DNA of 64,000 nt from Hyperoodon ampullatus (GCA_949752795.1 OX457056.1:204353654-204417653); one strand, 5' to 3'. Positions 1-11,517 are shown, numbered from the stretch's first letter. Notes: generated from the letters alone by a model not told the origin. Numbers and translations: made by a program.

Positions 1-1670
1 CTGTGACCAAGAGTAGACAATGCGAATAGCATGGTCAGGTTATATCTCTATAATTCTGTTACTTTTGTCAGGATATATCTCAGCACAATAAGAAACATCT
101 TATCTCTAGGGAAAGAAATGGTTAGAGAAATATCCAGAAGGTGAGACTTGTAGGGAGAACATTTTCTTAAAGGAGACATTGCAAAGGGAAGTTAATGGGG
201 AAGGAAGAGGGAGTTGTCTGGCTTAGCGGAACGAGAGTGAAAGAATACTAGAGATGGTTGCCATCAAAGATGATGGACAGGGAATATGGCATTTTCAAGA
301 AAGATGTTGGAGAATTTTTAAAAATAGTAACGAGATTCATTGTACTGTCCAGAAAGAAAATGAGCTAACACCTGGAGATCCCCACCATTACTTCCCTCAC
401 ACTCAGGGAAGAGGTGGCCTTAAGCACTATTATGACACCACCCTCCTGGTCCCAGTTTAGCAAACCAGCAATGCCCCCACCTGCATCCACAGCCAAGTCA
501 TCTTCTCTCCTGGGAACTTGGAAATGAGACACAGAGACTAAGACAATAAGTGTGTTGAGGTTTTAGAGGTGTATGTATATATCATTGGAGACGACAAATC
601 AAAGTCACACAAAAAAAGAATTTTTAAGGAATCAGAAATTAAGAGCATTGCAAAGGGATTTGACATTGGAAAATAACAAGGAGCAGACATTTAAGGAGAA
701 GCAGAGATGAAAGACCAGGCAGGCGCAGTTGGAAACACGGAAGGAAGGGCTGCCTGCACACCTTCAGTTCCAATGACGGCAAGCTGTACCCTGGGATGGA
801 TGGGCTTTCAGGACATTCTCCTGTATTTTTACAAGTGCCTGTTTACTTCCACTGGACGAGTGGACTTTTGTCTCTTCCAGTGAGACAATACCAAAGACCG
901 AGCATTAAAACACAAACACTTCCACCACAAGCATGAAAGCATCTGACAGGACACCTGTCAAGTCTTCAGGTCATCAACCACTTTGAACTGTCTTCTCATG
1001 GCCTCCCCAAGATAGAAATCAGGAAAATCCCCTTCCCAGCTCCCTTTGCAGCTGGGGCCAAGGTCTGGACCTAGGCTCTTCCTCTTAGACATACACATGG
1101 TAGAGTTCAATTCAGAAATGAGCCATGTGGGAAAACAGGCTTGGTGCGGGGCACTGGTTCTACTGGTGAGGGTGGCTGGTGGCAGAGCGCCTGGCTTTCA
1201 GGAGCTGCGGTGGTTGCCAGGTTGAATTCCAGAGTGGCATTGGTTACCTCAGAGTCGAACTTCTGGCAGCGGCACTGACTGTAGCATCTAGTGCTCGGTT
1301 CACTGGTGGCAGTGGGTGCTTCCCATCAGGTCAGTTCCCAGCATGATTCTGAAATGTTCCAGACCTGTTTGTTCAGCCTCTCAACAAGTCTGTGAGCCAC
1401 TCAGTGTCCTTTTAGGACATTTTTGACCCAAGCTCACCAATCGGCTTCTCTTATTTGCAGCTTATAAAATCCTGACCAGTACAGCATCTAAGGCCACAAA
1501 ACTGTTTTTAAGATCGGTACCCGACCTCTGTGAGCAAAGGAATTGGTGTACTTTTGAAGTTTCTAGAACATCCTGACACTGGGTCTATGAGGGTTCTCTG
1601 GCGCTTTTATATGAGGGGGCGGGTATAGTTAGCGTCACACTGATAAACTAAGAAATTACTCTCTGTCTAG
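1..1670 (+). other. GSTO1: GSTO1 intron 3 (partial)
   Basis: The next exon downstream is GSTO1 exon 4, so this is inferred to be the 3' part of intron 3. Earlier GSTO1 exons, including the catalytic cysteine exon, lie before the window. I recognise no exon here. Short open frames lack homology. Bases about 1110-1490 have the look of a diverged repeat but I cannot name a family. Confidence 0.6.
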
Positions 1671-1769
1671 GTACCATCTTTGTTATTAAGCTTTCTTAGA
1701 AGGCAAAATAAGGAAGACTGCTCTGGCCTGAAAGAAGATTTGCATAAAGAATTCAGCAAGCTAGAGGAG
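1671..1769 (+). CDS. GSTO1: GSTO1 exon 4 (glutathione S-transferase omega-1)
   Basis: This 99-nt exon encodes 33 residues in phase 0, starting [19 protein letters not shown] and ending KLEE. It is preceded by a pyrimidine-rich acceptor ending CTAG and followed by GTAATC. It belongs to the alpha-helical C-terminal domain of omega-class GST, around residues 123-155 of the family. GSTO1 is a cytosolic thiol transferase that uses an active-site cysteine, encoded upstream of this window, to reduce dehydroascorbate and methylated arsenicals and to deglutathionylate proteins. The matching exon in the neighbouring GSTO2 gene (17480-17581) has 34 codons and the same phase. The frame is intact. Confidence 0.93.
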
Positions 1770-2089
1770 GTAATCAATCCCTTCTCCTTGATTTTTATTG
1801 AAGTGATACATTGTATCTGCTGTCACCTTCTATTCTTTTCTTCATACTCCCATTTCCAAAATCACTTTAATTAGCAATAATACCAAATAGGAAATTTTAG
1901 TTTACAACAGATAGCAGCTGTAAGCTGTTGTGTTTAAGATACAAACCAAAACACCTAAAAATGGTTTGTCATGGGCTTGCTTTTAAAACATTTTATCGCA
2001 CTGACATGAAAATATCACGGAAAAATTTCACCCACATTTCCAGTTTTTCACCTGTTGTTATTTTTCCATGTTTGTTTTCAGTCCTTGAA

Positions 2090-2426
2090 CATATATATTT
2101 TATATATATATATAAATTTATTTATTTTTGGCTGAGTTGGGTCTTTGCTGCTGTGCACGGGCTTTCTCTAGTTGCAGCGAGCGGGGGCTACTCTTCATTG
2201 CGGTGTGCGGGCTTCTCATCGCGGTGGTTTCTCTTGTTGCAGAGCAGGGCTCTAGGCACGCGGGCTCAGTAGTTGTGGCTCGCGGGCTCTAGAGCGCAGG
2301 CTCAGTAGTTGTGGCGCACGGACTTAGTTGCTCCGTGACATGTGGGATCTTCCCGGACCAGGGCTTGAACCCGTGTCCCCTGCATTGGCAGGCGGATTCT
2401 TAACCACTGCACCACCAGGGAAGCCC
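2090..2426 (-). mobile_element. CHR-2-like tRNA-derived SINE
   Basis: Read on the minus strand it starts with the tRNA-related head (GGGCTTCCCTGGTGG...), continues through the long CHR-2 body and ends in an AT-rich tail. A perfect 10-bp target-site duplication, agtccttgaa, flanks it at 2080-2089 and 2427-2436. It lies antisense in GSTO1 intron 4. Confidence 0.9.
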
Positions 2427-2854
2427 AGTCCTTGAATGTATATTAAAAAGTTAACATAACTATAATCAGAGTATGAGTCATTGTGTGCTTTTTCCCACTT
2501 AGTGTTATATAATAAACTTACATAAACTTATATAAAATGAAATAAAATTGTATGAAAACTTAAATAAAATTATATAAAAATGTTTATTATATAATAAACA
2601 TTTCCCACAAGAGTCTGCCATTAGTCAGACAGACATTTGGGGAAGCCCAGTGTGTTTTTACCTGCTTTGCGGAAGAGCTGCCATTTGAACCTGTATATGG
2701 AATCATCATCCTCCATTCACACTCAACTTTAGGTTTTTACTGAGAGAAGATACAGTCCTGTCTCGTATGGGAATCCATCCTAACCTTTTATCGTTAAGTA
2801 TGAACTTTGCTGGAGATTTTTTCAGAAACCTTTTTTTTTATTAAGAAAGTTCTA

Positions 2855-3069
2855 GGGCTTCCCTGGTGGCTCAGTGGTTGAGAGTCCGCCTGCCAATGCA
2901 GGGGACACGGGTTCATGCCCCAGTCCGGGAAGATTCCACATGCCGCGAAGCAGCTAGGCTCGTGAGCCATGGCCACTGAGCCTGTGCGTCCGGAGCCTGT
3001 GCTCTGCAATGGGAGAGGCCACAACAGTGAGAGGCCCGCATACCGCAAAAAAGAAAAAAAAAAAAAAAA
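2855..3069 (+). mobile_element. CHR-1-like tRNA-derived SINE
   Basis: Short-form CHR SINE of about 200 bp with the head GGCTTCCCTGGTGGCTCAG and a long A-tail. It is flanked by a 12-bp perfect duplication, aagaaagttcta, at 2843-2854 and 3070-3081. Any tRNA-like A and B boxes in it are remnants of the tRNA ancestor, not a tRNA gene. Confidence 0.9.
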
Positions 3070-3089
3070 AAGAAAGTTCTATTACTAGT

Positions 3090-3720
3090 TTTCTAATTTA
3101 AAAAACGTCATGAATGAGTGTTAGATTTTTAGTGTTTTGTTTGCATCTATTACATCTACTGAAATGTTCATTGAACTTTTCCCCTTTAATCTGGTGAATA
3201 TATATGGTGGCACTGAGATTTTTCTGGTGTTGAACCATGCCAGTATTACTGTGTAGAACCTACTTGTTTTCAGTGGATTTTCATATATACTTTAGAATTA
3301 GTTGATATTTAAAGGATATTTGTTCGTAAAGGAGATTATTTTGTTATCGTATCTTTATCTGGTTTTTATATCAAGGCTACTGTAACCTCATAAAATGCGT
3401 TGGCTTACTTTCTCTGGATTTCTAAGATCTGAAACCATTTGATAGGGTTTGGCTATTTCTTTAAAACGTGTGAGTCTGGTGTCTTTTATGGGGGTGGAGT
3501 TTAATAGTATAGTTCAATTTCCTTAATGTTAATTGATTTTCAGGATTTTTATATTCTTTCTTGAATCAGGTTTGTTTGTTTGTTTTTGTTTCATTTTTGG
3601 CCACACCACATGCCGTGGGGGATCTTAAGTTCCCTGACCAGGGATCGAGCCCACACCTCCTGCACTGGAAGGCAGAGTCTTAGCCACTGGACCGCCAGGG
3701 AATCAGTTTTCACATATAGG
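3090..3720 (-). mobile_element. Old L1 fragment, antisense, with an inserted short CHR SINE
   Basis: The text reads as diverged antisense L1 ORF2 sequence. It is interrupted at about 3571-3700 by a short CHR-type SINE in minus orientation (poly-T, then TTTTTGGCCACACCACATGC, ending in CCGCCAGGGAA). A short repeat, gaatcag, at 3563-3569 and about 3700-3706 is a possible target-site duplication for the SINE. Confidence 0.6.
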
Positions 3721-4429
3721 GACACAAAGATAATCATGTTTCCTGATTTCAAGTAATCTCTATGTACAACTACAGTTGACTCTTGAATAAGGTGGAGGTT
3801 GAAGGTACCAGCGCCTGGAGCAGTAGAACATCCACATACTACCTGCTAAATTTGGGGGTAGTTGGGGGACGTATAATTTTCTTCCCATCTGAGTTCACGG
3901 AACTCCAGGTTAAGGACTCACACTTTACAGTGAGTGGTACCATTTCCATGTTTCAGGCTGCTGAGAGGGCATTTCCTTCTGAGTGAAACTATCATACGTA
4001 TTTTATTTATGCATAATATTACCAGGCGCTACAGTTTAAGGACAACCGCAAACAATAGTGATTCATTGTACAATTCTGAGTGCCTAATAATTGCAAGGCA
4101 CTCTGCTGGACAGCATGGGAGGTAGAAGGTGAGATGCAGTCCATACTGCTCAGATGATTAGTTTGGTGGTAGACCAAAGACAAATACTCAGGTAGATATA
4201 AATGATCTATCTTCAATGCAGAATGTTATAAGGGCCCTAAGAAACACTATGGATGTTTTATAAAATGGTTTGGTGTTGATTAGCCAGATGATATTCTCAG
4301 TTCTTCTGTTTGCAAAACCATACCAATTCACCTTCTTAAATTTCAGAATCATAGTATTTGTGTTTGGTTTTCAAATAATTTTATTTGGCATCTGTTTAGC
4401 AGTTAATCTAGTTATTTCCAATATATTTT

Positions 4430-5520
4430 AAGTAAATTTTTTATTGAAGTATTATATGCAGAGATTTACCCAAAGCATAAGAGTACAGCTTGGTGAATTT
4501 TTACAAAGTGAACACAGCCATGATACTAGCATCCATATCTAGAAACAGAGTATTAGTTTTGGATGGTTTTTGTACTTTATACAAATGGAATCATATAATA
4601 TGCACTCTTTGCGGTCTGGCTTCTTTCATACAATATCAGGTTTCTGAGGTTCATCTATATTGTGTGGAGTTCATTCCTATTCTTTGTGTAGCGTTCCAAT
4701 GTATGACTCCTGTACAATTTATCCATTTTAGTCCTGATAGACAGTAAACATTTCCATTTTGGGGATGTAACAAATAGTGCTGCAATGAACATTCTTATAC
4801 CTATCTATTGGTGAACATATGTTCACATTTCCAAGGAATATAATTACTGGGTTATACAGTATGCATGAACTCAGCTTTAGTAGATACTGTTAAAACACGG
4901 TTGTACCAAATTATTGATACATTCCTATCAGCAGTAGATCCACACCCTTACTAAGTTTGTCTTGTTCATTTTAGCCATTCTGATGGATGTGAAGTGGTAT
5001 GACATTTTGGTTCTAATTTGCATTTCCCTGATGACTAATGTAGTTGAGCACCTTTTCAAATGGTTATTGGCCATTTTGACCTCTTCTTTTGTGAAGTCCA
5101 AGTCTTGCCCAGTTTTCTGATGGGTTTTCTGCCTTTTTTCTTTTTGATTCCCAGGAGTTCTTTCTTTTTTTTTTTTTTTTGCGTTACGTGGGCCTCTCAC
5201 TATTGTGGCCTCTCCCGTTGCGGAGCACAGGCTCCGGACGCGCAGGCTCAGCGGCCATGGCTCACAGGCCCAGCCGCTCCGCGGCATGTGGGATCTTCCC
5301 AGACTGGGACACGAACCCGCGTCCCCTGCATCGGCAGGCGGACTCTCAACCACTGCGCCACCAGGGAAGCCCCAGGAGTTCTTTCTATATTCTGAATACC
5401 AGTCCTTTGTTGGATATATCTATTACAAAGATCATGTACTCTGTAGCTTGTTTTATTTTTCTCCATTTTCCAGTTTATTTTAGTGACCGTTTTGCTTCAT
5501 CCCAAACCAAGAGATTCTAA
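4430..5520 (-). mobile_element. Old L1 3' region, antisense, split by a CHR-1 SINE
   Basis: Phrases such as TTTGCATTTCCCTGATGACTAATG and AGTTGAGCACCTTTTCA are typical of the antisense 3' portion of mammalian L1M elements. The copy is diverged and is cut by the CHR-1-like SINE at 5166-5371. No open ORF2 remains. Confidence 0.65.
5166..5371 (-). mobile_element. CHR-1-like tRNA-derived SINE
   Basis: Poly-T followed by the reverse complement of the CHR-1 body and head. It has a perfect 15-bp duplication, ccaggagttctttct, at 5151-5165 and 5372-5386. It is nested in the older antisense L1, so it is the later insertion. Confidence 0.92.
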
Positions 5521-5582
5521 AGCTTAAACTAATCAGACAAAAAGCCAACTTGAATATGTCAGGGTAAAACATGCTGCTCTCA

Positions 5583-6263
5583 TCCCACTACTGGGCATAC
5601 ACCCTGAGAAAACCATAATTCAGAAAGAGTCATGTACCAAAATGTTCATAGCAGCCCTATTTACAATAGCCCGGAGATGGAAACAACCTAAATGTCCATC
5701 ATCGGATGAATGGATAAAGAAGATGTGGCACATACATACAATGGAATATTACTCAGCCATGAAAAGAAACGAAATTGAGCTATTTGTAATGAGGTGGATA
5801 GACCTAGAGTCTGTCATACAGAGTGAAGTAACTCAGAAAGAGAAAGACAAATACCGTATGCTAACACATATATATGGAATTTAAGAAGAAAAAGAATGTC
5901 ATGAAGAACCTAGGGGTAAGACAGGAATAAAGACACAGACCTACTAGAGAATGGACTTGAGGATGTGGGGAGGGGGAAGGGTAAGCTGTGACAAGGCGAG
6001 GGAGAGGCATGGACATATATACACTACCAAATGTAAAACAGATAGCTAGTGGGAAGTAGCCACATAGCACAGGAAGATCAGCTCGGTGCTTTGTGACCGC
6101 CTGGAGGGATGGGATAGGGAGGGTGGGAGGGAGACGCAGGAGGGAAGGGGATATGGGAACATATGTATATGTGACTGATTCATTTTGTTATACAGCAGAA
6201 ACTACACACCATTGTGAAGCAATTATACTCCAATGAAGATGTAAAAAACAAAACAAAACAAAA
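5583..6263 (+). mobile_element. 5'-truncated young L1 3' end
   Basis: About 680 bp of L1 in sense orientation. It covers the C-terminal part of ORF2 (frame open 5642-5884, ending HIYGI then stop), a purine-rich 3' UTR and an A-rich tail. A perfect 17-bp duplication, aaaacatgctgctctca, flanks it at 5566-5582 and 6264-6280. The intact duplication and open ORF2 end suggest a fairly recent insertion. It is not a functional copy. Confidence 0.92.
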
Positions 6264-6373
6264 AAAACATGCTGCTCTCACTTTCTGAACTTAACTCTTG
6301 CCTTCATCATTTCTTTTGATGAATCTTACCAGATACACAAATAAGAAGTACTCTTATGCTGTTTAATGTTCAG

Positions 6374-6480
6374 GTTCTGACTAATAAGAAGACAACTTTC
6401 TTTGGTGGCAGTTCTCTTTCTATGATTGATTACCTCATCTGGCCCTGGTTTGAATGGCTGGTAGCCCTGGAGTTAAATGA
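6374..6480 (+). CDS. GSTO1: GSTO1 exon 5
   Basis: A 107-nt exon of 35 codons plus two bases. It starts [20 protein letters not shown] and runs through [15 protein letters not shown], with the GA of the next Glu at its end. The acceptor is TTCAG and the donor is GTAAG. It encodes part of the C-terminal helical domain, including the [10 protein letters not shown] segment shared by all omega GSTs (compare GSTO2 exon 5). No frameshift or stop is present. Confidence 0.95.
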
Positions 6481-7267
6481 GTAAGATATTTGAATATTTT
6501 GTGCTTAATTTAGGATAATGATAACTGAAATAGTATATACTAACCTTTTTTTATGAACAAAAATTAACATATCTCATTCAACTGGCATGAATGGGAGCAA
6601 GCAGACAGGAGGAGACTTGGACTTTCCAGGGCATGTCCTATACCTACACTCACCATTTTTCATCCTTGGGGCCGGTAGGGGTGGGGAGTTCTGTGACATG
6701 TAGTAAAATGTTTTAAAAGTAATTACTCCTTCCCTCCTGGTTAAAAATCCATAAGGATGTGCATTTTCATAAGGATTTCAGGAAGGATTGTATGACCAAT
6801 GCTACCTCCCATTTACCATCAAGAGTCCCACACTATTTTCCAAACTCCGTGTTTCGAAGTTTGGCAGCGACCTTGGCTTACTGCCACTTCTTAGAACTTA
6901 GAGCTATTCAGGGTTCCTTTTAGTCACAATCTGACCATCGAATAATATATAACATTCTTGGTTGTCTTTCGTGTTCTCATTTTAAAAAACTATCAGCCTC
7001 CGTTTGGACAAGTTCTCATGCTAACTGAGCAAGTCACTTCACTCTAGTCTTAGATTCCTCTTCACAAAACAAGGACCTCTACAATATCTTCCAAGTCTCA
7101 TATTCAATGATTACATGCATCTTAAACAAGTATTTTTAAAGAACTATTTTGAAAAGTTAGAGGAGAACAATAAGAAACTGCAGAGTGGTAATAATGACAT
7201 ATAGGAGAATCTGCAGTGCCTTCCTACTCAGCCTTGCTCACACCTTCATTCTTTCCACCTCCCACAG
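6481..7267 (+). other. GSTO1: GSTO1 intron 5
   Basis: About 790 bp between two certain exons, with a consensus donor (GTAAG) and an acceptor in CCTCCCACAG. I see no recognisable repeat or other feature inside it. Confidence 0.85.
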
Positions 7268-7421
7268 GTATGTAGACCACACTCCAAATCTTAAGCTCTG
7301 GATGGCAGCCATGATGAAAGATCCTGCAGTATCATCCCTCTTCATTGATCCAAAGGCCTTTCGAGGTTTCTTAGATCTCTACTTGCAGAACAACATCGAG
7401 GCCTGTGACTATGGGCTCTGA
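7268..7421 (+). CDS. GSTO1: GSTO1 exon 6 (C-terminal exon, stop codon)
   Basis: The first base completes the split Glu codon. The exon then reads [19 protein letters not shown] and ends EACDYGL, followed by TGA at 7419-7421. The ending DYGL is characteristic of omega GSTs and matches GSTO2 (DYGLSC). At the splice junction this species has Tyr where GSTO2 here has Cys. The C-terminal domain is complete. Confidence 0.95.
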
Positions 7422-8440
7422 AGGGGACAGGAGTCAACAATGAAAATATATCGGATATTTTCGTTCACTAATATGAATAATAACATGCTTTTGTTTTACC
7501 AAGTGCTCTCATGTCTCACTGGATCACCTTCTCTGATTTGACACTATGGCCTTACTGTGTGTGGGCTTTCCTCAAGTCCCTCCTGCAGAAATGTAAACAC
7601 ATTTCCTGTCTCAGGATGCTCAAAGGATGCTAAGGGTTCTATCACAGTCCTTGCTGAAAACCGCTAAATCATCTCTAGTGAGAGCTGAACTTCAATCTGG
7701 ATGCTAAGGGTTCTATCACAGTCCTTGCTGAAAACCTCTAAATCATCTCTAGTGAGAGCTGAACTTCAATCTGGATTTCTAACTGCCCATAGGACATTTC
7801 CACTTGGATACCGTGTTGTCATTTCAAGAGATGCCCTTTCAAGTTTGTCTTCTGGGTTCTGAGTTAAGAACCTTTCGATTCCTCATTCTTTCCTTTCCAT
7901 CACTGACTCGGTTTTACACCTTTCTTCTTACTGTTGTTGCCACTGAAGTCCAGACCCACGTCACCTCAAAGCCAGGTGACTAGGTGGTCTCCTATTTGTT
8001 CTCCCAGTCACTACCCCCTTCAAATCCTTCCTACCAAATCTTATGCTGGGCACACAGAAGGTGTCCCATATATGTAACTGAATACTGTGAAGACCACCTC
8101 CATCAGTTCAGTATATAAGGCTGGATTTCATTCTACAGATGATTCAGCTAAGGTCCTGAGGTTAAGTGAGGCCTTAAGACGCTGGCAGAAAGTTCTGGGT
8201 AAACACACCCAGCACAGGGCTCTTCTATCAGAACTAGGGGGCGGGCTGTAGACCTGCTCCAGTACAGTCTAGTTTCCTGTCCTTATTCTTAAACGTAAAA
8301 GTGCGTTAACAGTCACCTAAGGCTCACCCCTGGCTTTCCGATTCGGTAGGGTGGGCCGGGGAGTTCACATCTGAAATGAGTCCTCCGCCCCATGGTGATG
8401 CAGGCGACCAGGGGGCCGCACCCTGAGAGGCAGCTGAGAA
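7422..8440 (+). other. GSTO1 3' UTR and GSTO1-GSTO2 spacer
   Basis: The 3' UTR starts at 7422, but no canonical AATAAA occurs in the first 150 bases. The nearest variants are AATGAA at 7439-7444 and AATAAT at 7476-7481. A 74-bp tandem duplication lies at 7625-7772. The remainder is unique-looking with possible MIR remnants near 8110-8200. The gap between the GSTO1 stop and the GSTO2 promoter is only about 1.4 kb. Confidence 0.65.
7625..7772. repeat. 74-bp tandem duplication
   Basis: Two adjacent direct copies, 7625-7698 and 7699-7772, begin GGATGCTAAGGG and end TTCAATCT. They differ at one base (AACCGCTAA versus AACCTCTAA). The near identity indicates a recent duplication just downstream of GSTO1. 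Confidence 0.98.
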
Positions 8441-8930
8441 TTGGTTGACTTCACAAACAGCCTCCAGCCGCCCACCTCGGCCGCCACCAACGCCCAGGCT
8501 CCGGGCGGACCCATCTCTGCCGCCGTCCGCGGGCGGACTTCGGTCGGATGTAGACCAGGGGACTGAGGTGCCGTGACCAGCCACTACCTGGCTTCCACTT
8601 TGGCCAGCCACAGACACCCGCGGGGACCCAAGACTCCGGGACCCCGGCGCCTGTAACGCGGACGCCCATTGGCTCAGCTTGGCACTGCGAGGCCGGGGCA
8701 CTTACAAAGGCTCGGAAGATTGGCTGAAGCTCCGGGCGCCGCGGCCAATTGGTGGATACGATCGCGTTCTAGGGGGCGGGTTCCGCCTGGGCCCCGCCTC
8801 TTTCTGTGGCTCTATTCGTCCACATCCGGTTCCGTCCACCGAGCCGCCTGGAGGTTCGTTGGTGTCGTCCTTCTTTTCACCAGCGCCGGGTGGCATTTGA
8901 AGGGGCGAGGGTTTAGAGGTCAATTTTGAA
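8441..8930 (+). promoter_or_regulatory. GSTO2: CpG island, probable GSTO2 promoter and noncoding first exon
   Basis: This stretch is GC- and CpG-rich, unlike its flanks. It contains CCAAT boxes in either orientation at about 8668-8672, 8719-8723 and 8745-8752, a GC box GGGGGCGGG at 8772-8780, a second CCCCGCC at 8792-8798, and an ETS-like ATCCGG at 8824-8829. There is no TATA box. It lies about 1.4 kb after GSTO1, which I recall as the GSTO1-GSTO2 spacing in human. Transcription probably starts near 8830-8880. The donor of the noncoding exon cannot be fixed by eye. Confidence 0.75.
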
Positions 8931-9339
8931 TTTTGAGATTTTTCACGAATTTGGGAACCCAGAATAGGATTGCCAACTTTTATTTTGCGTAACCGTTTTA
9001 AAAGAAAGCTCAACTATTTCACCAATGTTTCATCAGAGATTTTACCATCAAAAAAAAAAAAAAAAAAAAAGCGCAAGGGCTATAATCTGAGAGTAAGGAA
9101 CAGGTCTTTAAAGCGAATACCTTTAACTTAAAGGGGAAAAAAAAGTCATTAAATTGTTCTCGTTTTCTGATTTGACTTGAAGACAAGTAAAGACACCCCA
9201 TAACACTAATTGTCAGCCCTGCATTGGGCACCACTAATTTAGCTACGTTATAGGGCACTGACAGACAGGGACATTTGGCCCCCAGGAATGTTCTGTCTTG
9301 TCAGAACTATGGGTCTTCCCTGCAACATTCAAATAATAA

Positions 9340-9560
9340 AAATAATAGCTAACGGTTGCTACGTATTAAATGCTTCTCATCCATAGTCTGAATTACTTCA
9401 ACCCAGACCATACAATGTGTTGGTACCATTAGCTCTGAATTACAGATGAGAACATCAGGGCATAGAAAGTTGCTGTGATTTGTCCAGGGTCGACCAGTAA
9501 ATGTTGAAGAGGTGATTCAAACCCAGCCTGAACTCTTAACAGTCATTCAGACCATTCTTA
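9340..9560 (-). mobile_element. MIR-type SINE
   Basis: Diverged segment with the antisense MIR layout: a TGCTAC...ATTAAATGC start, ACAGATGAGAACATCAGGGC, TTGTCCAGGGTC, then a GATTCAAACCCAG ending. Ancient mammalian repeat. Confidence 0.55.
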
Positions 9561-10849
9561 AAATAAGCGTTTAAGTATGCCTCTGCCTCAGACTCTTTAT
9601 TCATCAACTTTTAAGTTTTAGAGATTGAGCTGAGAGAGGACTGTAGCCACCTTTTTGACACACCACTGTTGTTCCTGGGATAGGACAGGAAGTGTTCCTT
9701 TTCGAAACCCAAACAAATCGAAATTTGTTTGATTTTTACAAAGGTTTCATTTTGGCTTATTTTAGGATCTTGAAAATCTGCCTTTGCTTATTCAAGTGTT
9801 ATTATATAAGGTTGTTAATTTTTTTTCTTTGATTCCTTAAGCTATAAAATAGGGACAGAAAAGCAGAATCAGGTACTTAAAAAGAAAGTCTCCTTTGACC
9901 CTGCTTTCCCCAGTGGGAAGATGAAGTTCCCCCACTGACAACTTTAGTAATCTTATTTAATGTCCCAAAGACATTAGAACATAGGATTCTCTCTGATCCT
10001 GACTTCTTTGAAACAAGTCCTAAACCTAGGCCCGTTTGAAAAAGAGCCTTTTTCCTCACTTGCCTAACTCTTTGAACTTGGTGAATAATAGTGGAACTCC
10101 CAGTAACACAATCTGTCATGTAAATTAGGCTTCTGAAATATTAAGAGGAATGTCCTCCAGGTTCTGCCACTATCAGAGATGGGTATGACCAAAAAAATTT
10201 TTTTTAATTTCAAAATGCAAACCCCACTTCCTCTCCTCAAAACAGAGACTCAGGTAAATAGAGTGAAGAGATTGTTATTAATGTAGTGGCACTTTTTTCC
10301 TAGAAGGCTTAAGTCATCATCACCCAGGACTGAAGTTCTCCCCATTTTCAAAACAGATGTGGTCATATTTCAGGTAGCTGGAAACCAATTTGGAGTAGGT
10401 TTAATATAGCCTTATTACCATTTATTTCTTGCTTGAGTGACTCAGTATAATAGAGGTGTAAACATGATATACAAGGAACATTTGCAAAGAGGATTTCAAA
10501 GAGGTACTTACTGAGTTTTAAAGAGGAAATAGGGTTAAGCTTAAAGGTCATAATTAAAATCTTTCTAGGGAAACCATAGTGTTCAGTGGTAAGATTAAAA
10601 AACACATTACTGAAAGGTAGCCTGCAGCATTCAACCCATTCAATTGGTATTAAACTGGGCACTGATGAAAGAAGCATTCTGAGTTGAATTTTAATTCTAA
10701 CGTGCTTGGCAAAGCCGAATTGCAGTATGCTTTATCTTTTTGGATATAAAATCAGAATGCACTATGCTATTAAAAATGTGTCCTTATTCACTAGTATTAA
10801 TCATTAATTTTGAAGTACATTAAACTCTTACTCTACTGAGGACAGCCAC

Positions 10850-10985
10850 CTGAACAATTTCATTCGCTACATCAAAACCCTTCAAGTAGGTACTTAGTGT
10901 TCTCATTTTACAGGTGAGGAAGTTGATGGTCAAAGAGGTTAGATAGCTTGCCTAAGTGCCAAAGCCAGGGTTTGAATATAGTGCC
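10850..10985 (-). mobile_element. MIR-type SINE fragment
   Basis: Contains CATTTTACAGGTGAGGAAGTTGATGG followed by AGCTTGCCTAAG and AGCCAGGGTTTGAAT, which is the antisense MIR core. Diverged and truncated. Confidence 0.6.
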
Positions 10986-11114
10986 CAGTGAGAACTTTGA
11001 CATAATATTGCTTCCATTCAGAGGAAGAACTTTCCATCCCTTTGTCCATTCTCCCCTGACTACATCAAATAGACTTGCATCATCTCAGAATGTGACTTCC
11101 CATATACAGGTATA

Positions 11115-11332
11115 CAGCTGACCCTTGAACGACATGGGTTTGAACTGCAAGGGTACACTTATACGTGGATTTTTTTCACTAAATATGTACCGCAGTACTA
11201 TATGATCTGCAGTTGGTTGAATCTGCAGGTGCATAACCACGGATGCGGAGGACTGACTGTAAAGTTATACTTGGATTTTATTCTGTGTGGCGAACCAGCA
11301 CCCTGAAACCCCTAGTTGTTAAGGGTCAGCCA
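11115..11332 (+). mobile_element. Nonautonomous pogo/Tigger-like DNA transposon
   Basis: Imperfect terminal inverted repeats: the left end reads CAGCTGACCCTTGAACGAC and the right end ends GTTGTTAAGGGTCAGC. TA lies on both sides as the likely target duplication. The internal ACTTATACGTGGATTTTTTTC is familiar from old mammalian Tigger-derived MITEs. No transposase is encoded. Confidence 0.7.
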
Positions 11333-11517
11333 TACTTTTAATAAACAATATTTTCCAACTCTCAGAGTTGCTTTTCTTGAAAAGGTGGGAATGAGGAGAT
11401 ACAACATGAAAATACATTCTCTTCTGGCATGGTAGAAAGGCGGAGCCAGGAACCTTTTACTTTACAAATGGAATCCTTAGCTTAGCTATTGCTAATCCAG
11501 TCATTGTCAGTGTATAC

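Larger units (their letters stand above)
1770..6373 (+). other. GSTO1: GSTO1 intron 4
   Basis: About 4.6 kb of intron, largely made of transposon DNA: a CHR-2-like SINE, two CHR-1-like SINEs, a short CHR fragment, antisense L1 sequence at about 3090-3720 and 4430-5520, and a young sense L1 3' end at 5583-6263. These are annotated separately. Nothing gene-like remains between them. Confidence 0.85.

Noticed and set aside
2794..3048. Open frames encoding LSLLWPLPLQSTGSG-type peptides, here and at 5179, 18376 and elsewhere
   Set aside because: They are translations of CHR SINE bodies and recur wherever the SINE occurs.
3774..3880. Start resembling the Tigger-like terminal repeat (CAGTTGACTCTTGAATAAGG)
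   Set aside because: Only one end is visible and the rest is too diverged to call an element.
5642..5884. 80-codon open frame
   Set aside because: It is the C-terminal end of L1 ORF2 in a truncated insertion, not a host gene.
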